This document shows, in pieces, positions 1-4,977 of a DNA stretch of 7,330 nucleotides; positions within the stretch are counted from its first letter, which is position 1; every line of letters begins with the position of its first letter. A program made the position numbers and the translations under genes. The notes under the pieces are model-generated. The model was not told where the DNA came from. It was given only the letters and a program-made list of their open reading frames with translations, and searched no databases. The DNA comes from an uncultured Lachnospiraceae bacterium (lineage in GTDB: Bacteria > Bacillota_A > Clostridia > Lachnospirales > Lachnospiraceae), in assembly GCA_902796775.1 (NCBI GenBank), contig CADBQK010000215.1:1-7330 (forward strand), read 5' to 3'.

Positions 1-20
1 TCAAAAGGTACACCTTTTGA
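1..20. repeat. 9-bp perfect inverted repeat with 2-base centre
   Basis: The arms TCAAAAGGT (1-9) and ACCTTTTGA (12-20) are exact reverse complements around the centre AC. There is no T-run after it, so it is a poor intrinsic terminator. Its compact dyad form would suit an operator for a dimeric repressor of the gene that follows, but it touches the window edge and may be part of a larger structure or of upstream coding sequence, since the reading frame of the next gene has no stop back to base 1. Confidence 0.4.
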
Positions 21-78
21 TAAACGTTACCTAAAGAATGACTTGTCTGCTTTTGACAAAGGAGCAAATACTTACACA

Positions 79-477
79 ATGGAAGGGATACTAATAAATA
101 TAATTACTGGTATTATTTCAGGCCTTTTGTCGGGCGGTATTGTGTATCTTATCACGAAGAAAAGGGAGCAAAAGTATCAAACTTATTACTATCTCGTGGA
201 TTTTCTTTGCCGTTCCGCAGAAGACTGCAGGGTTGAAATACCTCTAGATGTATCACGGCATGCGTCTCAAGTAGGTGATAGAACCAGTTTGTGGGGGAAG
301 GCAATTAATACCATTATCGAGGAAAGACGAAAATTTGAGATTAGTGATGAAGAAATACCTGAGGAATATGTGCGCTTAAGTAGCAGTATCCTTGTGGCAT
401 TTAAAGAATTGAACAAGTGGGCTAAAGACAATGGTCTTGTTATTAAAAATGATAATAGCATATTAAAGGATGAATAG
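79..477 (+). CDS. Small membrane-anchored protein of unknown function
   Basis: A 132-residue protein that I do not recognise as a named family. Residues 4-24 are hydrophobic and glycine/isoleucine-rich and are followed at once by the basic stretch KKREQK, so it is probably a single N-terminal membrane anchor with the rest in the cytoplasm. The remainder is soluble, charged and mostly helical, with no motif I can name. I chose the ATG at 79 because it puts the anchor at the N-terminus, as is usual in such small proteins. AAAGGAG lies at 58-64, but its 14-base spacing is long. The same frame has a TTG at 43 and no stop back to base 1, so the gene could start upstream of the window and carry an extra N-terminal part. 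It lies 84 bases ahead of the SPFH gene and has the same AT-rich base use as the other cargo genes. The call as a real gene is fairly safe; the start is not. Confidence 0.7.
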   Translation: MEGILINIITGIISGLLSGGIVYLITKKREQKYQTYYYLVDFLCRSAEDCRVEIPLDVSRHASQVGDRTSLWGKAINTIIEERRKFEISDEEIPEEYVRLSSSILVAFKELNKWAKDNGLVIKNDNSILKDE

Positions 478-526
478 AAGAGGATAAAACGAGCAAGGGC
501 TTGAACTATCCAAGAAAGCAAAAAAG

Positions 527-543
527 TCATACGACTCACTATG
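527..543 (+). promoter_or_regulatory. T7 RNA polymerase promoter-like sequence
   Basis: This 17-mer, TCATACGACTCACTATG, matches the phage T7 promoter consensus (-17 to -1, TAATACGACTCACTATA) at 15 of 17 places, including 14 consecutive identical bases at 529-542. The mismatches are at -16 and -1, and the +1 position is T instead of the preferred G. It faces the SPFH gene and ends 18 bases before that start codon. That a T7-type polymerase ever uses it is only inference; chance or a sequence artefact remain possible. Confidence 0.35.
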
Positions 544-561
544 TGAGAAAAGGAGCATAAA

Positions 562-1785
562 ATGGGCTTAATAAAAGCAGGAGGCAGTGCAATAAAAACT
601 GTACTTGCAGATCAGTGGATAGATTATTTCTACTGTGATTCTTTAAATGAAAACACTTTAGCTATTAAAGGGTTTAAGAGAGTATCAGGAGGTTCTTCGA
701 ATACTAAGGGGTCAAGCAACTATATCACTTCAGGCTCCGTCATAGCAGTTGCTGACGGTCAATGTATGATGATAGTAGAACAGGGCAAAGTGATTGAGGT
801 TTGCAATGAACCTGGCGAGTACATATTCGACTCAGATAGAACACAGGGTATTTTTACCAATGAACCTGAGGGCGCTATTGACTTGTTGCTTGAGAAAGTT
901 AAAGACAGATTTATTCATGGTGGGCAAACGCATCTTGATCAAAGAGTCTATTATTTCAATACTAAGGAGATTACGGGAAATCGATATGGCACACCTTCTG
1001 CCATTCCTTTTCGAGTAGTTGATAAAAATGTCGGTATCGATATCGATGTGTCATTAAGATGCTTTGGAACATTTAGTTACAAAATAACAAATCCTTTGCT
1101 CTTCTATAAGAATGTAACAGGAAACTTTGAATATGAGTATAAAAGAGATCGACTAGATGAGCAGCTTGAGTCTGAAGTAATATCTGTTCTTCAACCTTGT
1201 TTTGCACAGATTTCTGCCCAGGGCGTCAGATACTCATCCCTTCCTTTGCATACTGAGGAAGTATGCAAAATAATGAATGATCTTTTATCTGACAAATGGT
1301 CTGATCTTAGGGGTGTGGAAATTGTATCCTTTGCAATAAAGGGACTTAAAGCGAAGGAAGAAGATGAGCAAATGCTGAAAGAGCTTCAACGAAATGCTGC
1401 TTTCAGGGATCCAACAATGGCAGCTGCTCAGTTGGTTGGAGCACAGTCTGATGCAATGAAAGCAGCTGCATCAAATACAAATGCGGGTGCGGCAGCTGCG
1501 TTCATTGGAATGAATATGGCATCTAATGCTACGGGCATGAATGTTGGGGATTTGTTTTCTATGGGGGGAAAACAACAAAAGAAATCGGTTCCTAACGATA
1601 CTGGAGATCCGAACAGCTGGACATGTAGTTGCGGATCGGTAAACACAACGCGCTTCTGTCCAAGCTGCGGACAGAAGAGACCTGAAAAAGCGGCAGTAGC
1701 GTTTTGCGGTGAATGCGGATATAAACTAGAAGACTCTGAATTGTCTGCTAAGTTCTGTCCAAATTGTGGAGCGCCTTTGAAGTAA
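562..1785 (+). CDS. YdjI-like SPFH protein with C-terminal double zinc ribbon
   Basis: A 407-residue protein with the layout of the YdjI ('virion core protein') branch of the SPFH/band-7 superfamily. The N-terminus (MGLIKAGG... ADQWIDYFYCDSL) and the run around residues 58-87 with VADGQ and EPGEY are typical. The SPFH core covers about residues 20-290 and should form membrane-associated oligomeric scaffolds. An alanine-rich, probably helical linker follows (about 295-335). Two zinc ribbons close the protein: C355/C357 with C366/C369, and C382/C385 with C399/C402; all eight cysteines are intact. No transmembrane segment is evident, so membrane contact would go through the SPFH domain or a partner. 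In Bacillus subtilis YdjI is encoded beside a PspA homologue (YdjF) and zinc-ribbon/TPM membrane proteins; no PspA gene is visible here. The start has a good AAAAGGAG site (548-555) 6 bases upstream. It leads a probable operon with the two genes after it. The substrate or signal is unknown. Confidence 0.88.
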   Translation: MGLIKAGGSAIKTVLADQWIDYFYCDSLNENTLAIKGFKRVSGGSSNTKGSSNYITSGSVIAVADGQCMMIVEQGKVIEVCNEPGEYIFDSDRTQGIFTNEPEGAIDLLLEKVKDRFIHGGQTHLDQRVYYFNTKEITGNRYGTPSAIPFRVVDKNVGIDIDVSLRCFGTFSYKITNPLLFYKNVTGNFEYEYKRDRLDEQLESEVISVLQPCFAQISAQGVRYSSLPLHTEEVCKIMNDLLSDKWSDLRGVEIVSFAIKGLKAKEEDEQMLKELQRNAAFRDPTMAAAQLVGAQSDAMKAAASNTNAGAAAAFIGMNMASNATGMNVGDLFSMGGKQQKKSVPNDTGDPNSWTCSCGSVNTTRFCPSCGQKRPEKAAVAFCGECGYKLEDSELSAKFCPNCGAPLK

Positions 1786-1816
1786 TGGAGAGGACGAAAG
1801 GTGTAGGTAGCGATAG

Positions 1817-2080
1817 ATGAAAGCATTGATTTGTGAACACTGTGGCGGCGATGAGTTTATTGAAAAAGATGGCTATCGTATTTGCAGATATTGCAAGTCC
1901 AGATTTATCCCATCAAAAGAGGAAAAAACAAAAAAGGCAGCAACAATTTCTCTCAACGATGATGTTGAAAGACTATTGAATAAATGCAAAACAGATCCTG
2001 CCAGAGCAAAAAAATATGCAAGATTAATTCTGGAAATGGATCCAAATAATATAGAGGCCATGATGATTATGATTAGATAA
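1817..2080 (+). CDS. Small zinc-ribbon (TFIIB-type-like) protein
   Basis: An 87-residue protein. Residues 1-30 form one zinc ribbon with CEHC (C6, C9) and CRYC (C23, C26) knuckles, ending in the common KSRF pattern. Residues about 45-87 look like a short helical hairpin resembling half a TPR unit (DPARAKKYARLILEMDPNN). Many clostridial proteins carry such a ribbon in front of repeats or membrane segments, so this looks like the minimal form: an adaptor for protein contact rather than a DNA-binding factor. It sits 31 bases after the SPFH gene and 13 bases before the YbjQ gene, so co-transcription is likely. Its ribosome site is weak (GAAAGGTG at 1796-1803, 13 bases from ATG), suggesting lower or coupled translation. 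Function unknown. Confidence 0.75.
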   Translation: MKALICEHCGGDEFIEKDGYRICRYCKSRFIPSKEEKTKKAATISLNDDVERLLNKCKTDPARAKKYARLILEMDPNNIEAMMIMIR

Positions 2081-2087
2081 AGGGAGG
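2081..2087 (+). promoter_or_regulatory. Ribosome binding site that decides the YbjQ-gene start
   Basis: AGGGAGG lies 6 bases before the ATG at 2094. A TTG at 2088 in the same frame directly abuts this site and is too close to be used, so the start is 2094. Confidence 0.8.
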
Positions 2088-2093
2088 TTGGAA

Positions 2094-2723
2094 ATGCCAA
2101 AACTACAAGAAATCGTAAATGCGACTGGAATAAAGAACGAAAAGAGAATTCTTGAATTGCTTCGATCAAGTGAAAAATACAAAGATAAGATTTCAACTAG
2201 CTTAATGGGTACAACAAGTGTTGTCGGTGATTTAAGTGAAATCTCAGCTTTTGTTAAAACTGCTGATGCTGCGAAAACGGCGCTGGAAGAGGCTGAAAAA
2301 GCTGAGCAGGCTCAGGCTGAAGCAGAAAGAAGACAAGCACAAATGGAATATAATGCGGAAGTGGCAAAGGTGTTGGTCACTTCAGGTTATTCGTTTGAAG
2401 GATATAAAATTACAAAATATTCGGGGTATATATCAGGTGATGATGCTATCAGTGTCAACCGTGGTTTTGACGGATTTGCCTCTACTGGAGGTAATACCGG
2501 TGAATACTTGCTAAAATCCTTGACAATCATTAGGCAGAATGCAATGCGTGAGCTAAAAGAAGCTGCGGTTGATTTAGGATGCAATGCAGTTATTGGTGTG
2601 GATTTTGATTATATTGACTTAGCACCAGAAACAGCTAATTCGTCTGGCGGAACAACATATTACCCATATATATTTTGTGTAACCGCTAATGGGACAGCAG
2701 TAACAATTGAAAGAACAGAGTAA
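2094..2723 (+). CDS. Coiled-coil protein with C-terminal YbjQ/UPF0145 domain
   Basis: A 209-residue protein in three parts. Residues 1-50 are a helical head (KLQEIVNATGIKNEKRILELL). Residues about 55-92 are a strong alanine/glutamate-rich coiled coil. Residues about 96-206 match the YbjQ (UPF0145, 'heavy-metal-binding') family: a GYKITKYSGYISGDD strand region, the helix RQNAMRELKEAAVDLGCNAVIGVDFDY, and the final TANGTAVTI strand. YbjQ domains form ring-like oligomers; metal binding is a label inherited in databases and is not shown by any clear ligand set here. There is no signal peptide or membrane segment, so it is probably cytoplasmic. It follows the zinc-ribbon gene by 13 bases and is likely in the same transcript as the SPFH gene. 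Pairing of SPFH, zinc-ribbon and YbjQ proteins suggests one shared assembly; that is inference. No terminator is obvious after it. Confidence 0.85.
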   Translation: MPKLQEIVNATGIKNEKRILELLRSSEKYKDKISTSLMGTTSVVGDLSEISAFVKTADAAKTALEEAEKAEQAQAEAERRQAQMEYNAEVAKVLVTSGYSFEGYKITKYSGYISGDDAISVNRGFDGFASTGGNTGEYLLKSLTIIRQNAMRELKEAAVDLGCNAVIGVDFDYIDLAPETANSSGGTTYYPYIFCVTANGTAVTIERTE

Positions 2724-2858
2724 TGTATTCAATTCGTTTCTAACGATTGTTTGAAACTGGCATAGTAGCTAATAGCTTGAATACTGTTTATTGGAGATTC
2801 TGTTGGTTTAAATAATAAAAACAAATCAACATATTTGATAGGAATTGAGGTGCTTAGA
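2724..2858. other. Intergenic spacer with no clear signal
   Basis: This AT-rich gap separates the YbjQ gene from the membrane protein gene. It holds two short dyads, GTTTC/GAAAC (2736-2757) and AGCTA/TAGCT around one A (2767-2777), neither followed by a T-run. A TTGGAG...TAATAA pair (2791-2818, 16-base spacing) is only a weak promoter match. The last gene may therefore be read from its own promoter or by read-through; the sequence does not decide. Confidence 0.3.
2847..2852 (+). promoter_or_regulatory. Ribosome binding site that decides the membrane-protein start
   Basis: GAGGTG lies 6 bases before the ATG at 2859. A TTG in the same frame at 2835 has no such site upstream, so the eight extra residues it would add are unlikely to be real. 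Confidence 0.65.
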
Positions 2859-3614
2859 ATGGACAAGTATAAAAAACTGTTGGAATACGAGGAAATGCTT
2901 AGAGATGGAGTCATATCTGGAGCAGAGGCGCAGAAACTTAAAGCGATTCTTATTTCTCAAACAATGGCGGAATTAGGAGTACAGGACGAAGCGGAATGCG
3001 AGGAGATGCTAAAGCGCGAGGCGTATAGAGAAGCGGTCTTAATACTTGAAAAAAATGAGTCCAAAAGATTTAAAGAAGCATTTTATGTACTAGAGAATCT
3101 GGGTGATTGGGGTGACGCATCTGATGTTATAAGACGATATCAAAAAGAGTATGATGCAGTAAAAAAACAGGATGAGCAGGATAAAGCTGAACAGGTTAAA
3201 AATGAACTGCTTGAAAAAGAAACGCTTGAGAAGGACAAGAAAAAGAAGAAGACTCTAATCATAGGTATTGCATGCGCCGTAGTAGCGGTGCTGTTAGTGA
3301 TGATGCTCAGCGGTAATGCAAAATGCAACCAATATGAGGATAAACTGGCCGGACATACATATAGAGATGGTAGTTTTGTAGTAAGGTTTGAATCGGATGG
3401 CACATATGATGCATCAAAAAGCGGTGACTCATATTGGCATTATGATGGGAATTACTCTGTGAAGAAAAGTGGCAAAGACTATTATGTACAGATATCACAG
3501 TGGGGTGACTATTCTGGTGTAAAACTGTATATAATGTCGGAGACATCCGATGGAGCACCGGCCTATATGAGAGGTGAGCTAGGAAATGGTGGTGTAATAG
3601 ATTTGCAACGATGA
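2859..3614 (+). CDS. Single-pass membrane protein with SHOCT-like N-terminus
   Basis: A 251-residue protein. Residues 1-31 (KYKKLLEYEEMLRDGVISGAE...) resemble the short two-helix SHOCT module, often seen in membrane-stress and oligomerizing proteins. Residues about 52-98 look like a helical hairpin repeat ending in LENLGDWGDASDVI, similar to TPR-like units in clostridial zinc-ribbon membrane proteins. A charged linker with five consecutive lysines (127-131) precedes one transmembrane helix at about 132-151, which by the positive-inside rule puts the N-terminus in the cytoplasm. The outside part (156-251) is rich in Tyr, Gly and Asp and probably all beta; its opening (LAGHTYRDGSFVVRFESDGTY) recalls small lipocalin-like or DUF-type domains with an 'F..DGTY' strand. 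It is the only cargo partner besides the first gene with a clear membrane span, so it could anchor the SPFH/YbjQ proteins. No named function can be given. Confidence 0.8.
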   Translation: MDKYKKLLEYEEMLRDGVISGAEAQKLKAILISQTMAELGVQDEAECEEMLKREAYREAVLILEKNESKRFKEAFYVLENLGDWGDASDVIRRYQKEYDAVKKQDEQDKAEQVKNELLEKETLEKDKKKKKTLIIGIACAVVAVLLVMMLSGNAKCNQYEDKLAGHTYRDGSFVVRFESDGTYDASKSGDSYWHYDGNYSVKKSGKDYYVQISQWGDYSGVKLYIMSETSDGAPAYMRGELGNGGVIDLQR

Positions 3615-3652
3615 TAGTGATGAATGTGGATTTATAGATAAATATTGTTTCT

Positions 3653-3679
3653 AAGGCAGCTGTAAAGGCTGCCTTTTAT
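3653..3679 (+). terminator. Terminator-like hairpin ending the cargo block
   Basis: AAGGCAGC (3653-3660) pairs exactly with GCTGCCTT (3668-3675) around a 7-base loop, and the 3' arm runs into TTTTAT. The stem is 8 bp, four of them forming GGCAGC/GCTGCC with two A-T pairs. The T-tract is short, so termination may be partial. A second GCTGCC copy at 3680-3685 can compete for the same left arm. It sits 38 bases after the last cargo stop codon. Confidence 0.55.
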
Positions 3680-3692
3680 GCTGCCTGAAAAG

Positions 3693-3702
3693 AAAGGAGA
3701 GG
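3693..3702 (+). promoter_or_regulatory. Strong ribosome site in front of the relaxase remnant
   Basis: AAAGGAGAGG lies 6 bases before ATG 3709. It is as good as the sites of intact genes but now serves only a 28-codon frame, so it is probably left from a gene that was lost by deletion. Confidence 0.5.
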
Positions 3703-3708
3703 TTAATA

Positions 3709-3795
3709 ATGAGTAATGAAGTGCTTTGGCAAGACAGGAGGCAATGTCGCCTATCATGCTTACCAGGGCTTCGCAACCGGAGCGGTCACACCTGA
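3709..3795 (+). other. 28-codon frame formed at the deletion scar
   Basis: ATG 3709 opens a frame that reads 28 codons to a TGA at 3793. It overlaps the relaxase-like fragment in a different frame, and its product (starting MSNEVLWQ) has no recognisable domain. The most likely reading is that the ribosome site and first codons belong to one ancestral gene and that a deletion joined them out of frame to relaxase sequence. Whether the peptide is made cannot be told. Confidence 0.25.
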
Positions 3796-3961
3796 TGAAG
3801 CGCACGCAATTGGAGTGCAACTTGCCAGAGAACTATGGGGCGTCAGGTTCCAGATGCTTGTCGCCACACATACAAACAGCCACTGTGTCCAGAATTATGG
3901 AATACTCATTACTCTGAATCAGAGAAACAGGCAACTACTTCATCGAATAATAATACAGTGA
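3713..3961 (+). pseudogene. Decayed fragment of a MobA-type relaxase
   Basis: Read in the frame of ATG 3716, this stretch aligns without gaps to residues 82-150 of the intact relaxase encoded at 4977-6341. Over residues 82-134 I count 35 of 53 identities, including the AHAIGVQLARELWG block. Beyond the ATH the match falls to 2 of 16: the H-L-H-N-H metal-binding motif reads C-V-Q-N-Y, so all three histidines are gone. The N-terminal 81 residues with the catalytic tyrosine and everything after the motif are missing, and the tail to the stop at 3959 is unrelated. A TGA at 3710 closes the frame just before the similarity begins. At DNA level the two copies differ too much to be a recent duplication, so this is more likely a relic of a second, related element. 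An active role is unlikely; a retained DNA-contacting peptide cannot be excluded. Confidence 0.8.
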
Positions 3962-3980
3962 TTGTTGAGATTTGTTACAT

Positions 3981-4008
3981 GCAGCGCGGCAAATTGCGGT
4001 TGCGCTGT
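3981..4008 (+). terminator. Strong GC-rich hairpin before the DUF3846 gene
   Basis: CAGCGC (3982-3987) pairs with GCGCTG (4002-4007). The stem extends inward by G-T, G-T and C-G pairs to an 8-base loop and outward by one G-T pair. The run after it is TTTGCTTG, so the T-tract is poor. It could end transcripts from the remnant region, or act as a leader structure for the next gene, whose start codon is 40 bases downstream. Confidence 0.35.
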
Positions 4009-4048
4009 TTGCTTGTGAACTTAATTACAGGAAAGGAGTATTTCTAAC

Positions 4049-4507
4049 ATGACATATGAGGAAAATGAAGAGAAAAAGCAACTGCGGGTAATTGTATGCA
4101 GGCCGGGTGAGGTTGCGGAAATCGTTGAGATCGAGGATAGGCTGGAGGTGATGCAGGAGATTGTCGGAGGGCTGATTGAGGAATGGGATCCGTTCTACTC
4201 CAGAACTGATCCGAGATATGAGAACGTATTGCTGATCTGCAATGACGAAGGAAAGCTGTTGCAGCTGCCAAAAAGTCGGGCAATATATGATGAGGACTGG
4301 AGACTCTTGGATAAGATTTCCGGTTCTTTTTTTATTTGCTACGGACCTGTGGAGAGCGAGTCTTTCGAATCACTGCCGCCTGATCTGGAGGAAGAATTCT
4401 ACAAAAGATTCGAACTGCCTGAGAAGTTTTATGAGACTGAACGCGGGACTATGGTGATCAGATATGACCCGAGAAAGCAGCCGCCGGAGAGGGATGAAGC
4501 AAGGTAG
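4049..4507 (+). CDS. DUF3846 domain protein of the mobile element
   Basis: A 152-residue cytoplasmic protein that fits the DUF3846 family, a small domain found on conjugative elements and phages of Firmicutes. Visible hallmarks are the opening strand LRVIVCRPGEVAEIVEI, the helix with RLEVMQEIVGGLIEE (31-45), the central strand and turn LLICNDEGKLLQLPKSRAI (61-79), and the ISGSFFICYG strand (90-99). Compared with short family members it has an insertion around residues 49-58 (FYSRTDPRYE) and an acidic C-terminal extension with a basic, proline-containing end. The biochemical role of the family is unknown. AAAGGAG at 4032-4038 stands 10 bases before ATG. It is separated from mobC by the candidate oriT, and its base use matches the mobilization genes, so it belongs to the element backbone rather than to the cargo. 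Confidence 0.85.
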   Translation: MTYEENEEKKQLRVIVCRPGEVAEIVEIEDRLEVMQEIVGGLIEEWDPFYSRTDPRYENVLLICNDEGKLLQLPKSRAIYDEDWRLLDKISGSFFICYGPVESESFESLPPDLEEEFYKRFELPEKFYETERGTMVIRYDPRKQPPERDEAR

Positions 4508-4569
4508 GGGAAGTCTGATGACTTCGTAACAAGCACTGCCTTTTGGTGCTCACAACCAACCGGCGAATG

Positions 4570-4586
4570 CAGGGGAAGTACCCCTG
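4570..4586. repeat. Perfect 6-bp hairpin inside candidate oriT
   Basis: CAGGGG (4570-4575) and CCCCTG (4581-4586) flank the loop AAGTA. A third run of C follows at 4590-4593. With no T-run it is not a terminator, and its place suggests a relaxosome recognition hairpin near the nick site. Confidence 0.6.
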
Positions 4587-4593
4587 AAACCCC

Positions 4594-4624
4594 GTGAGAA
4601 TTGAGCGCTCGCGTGAGCACTCAC
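4594..4624. repeat. Nested GTGAG/CTCAC repeats next to mobC
   Basis: GTGAG occurs at 4594-4598 and 4613-4617. The second copy forms a dyad with CTCAC at 4620-4624 around CA, and the first can pair with the same arm. Between them lie the palindrome GAGCGCTC (4603-4610) and GCTC/GAGC (4607-4618). Short repeated half-sites of this kind suit a ribbon-helix-helix protein such as the MobC encoded 27 bases downstream. Confidence 0.5.
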
Positions 4625-4634
4625 ATACTGAAGG

Positions 4635-4642
4635 AAAGGAGG
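4635..4642 (+). promoter_or_regulatory. Ribosome binding site that decides the mobC start
   Basis: AAAGGAGG stands 8 bases before TTG 4651. The earlier in-frame GTG at 4594 has no ribosome site and lies inside the repeat array, so TTG 4651 is the better start. Confidence 0.75.
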
Positions 4643-4650
4643 AGATACCA

Positions 4651-4977
4651 TTGAGGAAAAGAGAATTCAGAGTGCCGGTCTATCTGACTTTTGATGAGAA
4701 GGAAGATCTGCATAGGAAAGCTCAGGCTGCATGCATGGATCACAACCAGTTCATTCGCATGCTGATTATGGGTTATGCGCCGAGGCCTGCACCGGATGAC
4801 AGATTCTATCAGGCAATGGATCTGATAAGAGAGATGGGAGACAGACTTGAGCGTCTGGAGACTCGAGTGAGAGATCCCGATGCCATAGCGCTGCTTGAGG
4901 CGGAGGCGGAGAAGTGGCACATGCTTCAGAGTGCTGTTGAAAGGATCTGTCTGTCTCCGGAAAGGATGGAAGTGTAA
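4651..4977 (+). CDS. mobC: MobC-type relaxosome accessory protein
   Basis: A 108-residue protein starting at TTG with a very good ribosome site. The N-terminus is a ribbon-helix-helix fold: a basic strand with RVPVYLTF (7-14), helix A (about 15-28) and helix B beginning NQFIRMLIMGY (32-42). This is the layout of MobC accessory proteins, which bind oriT as dimers, open the DNA around the nick site and recruit the relaxase. A C-terminal coiled coil (about 54-73, RFYQAMDLIREMGDRLERLE) probably serves oligomerization or relaxase contact. Its stop codon overlaps the relaxase start by one base (TAATG), so the two are translationally coupled and made in matched amounts. It may also repress its own operon by binding the repeats just upstream; that is inference. 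Confidence 0.85.
   Translation: MRKREFRVPVYLTFDEKEDLHRKAQAACMDHNQFIRMLIMGYAPRPAPDDRFYQAMDLIREMGDRLERLETRVRDPDAIALLEAEAEKWHMLQSAVERICLSPERMEV

Larger units (their letters stand above)
4508..4634. other. Candidate origin of transfer (oriT)
   Basis: This non-coding stretch lies directly upstream of mobC and the relaxase, the usual place of oriT in MOBP elements. It is dense in inverted repeats: AGCAC/GTGCT (4532-4550, 9-base loop), CAGGGG/CCCCTG (4570-4586, 5-base loop) and a nested GTGAG/CTCAC region (4594-4624). It contains no plausible gene of its own. Such repeats normally flank the nick site and bind the MobC/relaxase complex. I do not recognise a known nic core sequence, so the exact nick position is left open. 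Confidence 0.6.

Noticed and set aside
53..80. Perfect TTGACA (53-58) with CACAAT 16 bases later as a promoter
   Set aside because: The -10 would overlap the chosen ATG at 79, so it could not serve this gene's normal ribosome site.
1428..1826. 132-codon open frame on the minus strand
   Set aside because: It lies fully over the zinc-ribbon end of the SPFH gene, has no ribosome site, and its protein is the mirror of alanine- and cysteine-rich codons.
2736..2757. GTTTC/GAAAC dyad as terminator after the YbjQ gene
   Set aside because: The stem is only 5 bp, AT-rich, with a 12-base loop and no T-run after it.
2791..2818. Possible promoter TTGGAG - 16 bases - TAATAA before the membrane-protein gene
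   Set aside because: Both hexamers are poor matches, and AT-rich spacers give such pairs often by chance.
3713..3961. Functional short relaxase or a recent tandem duplication of the main relaxase
   Set aside because: It lacks the tyrosine motif and the metal-binding histidines, and differs from the intact copy at many third-codon positions, so it is neither active nor recent.
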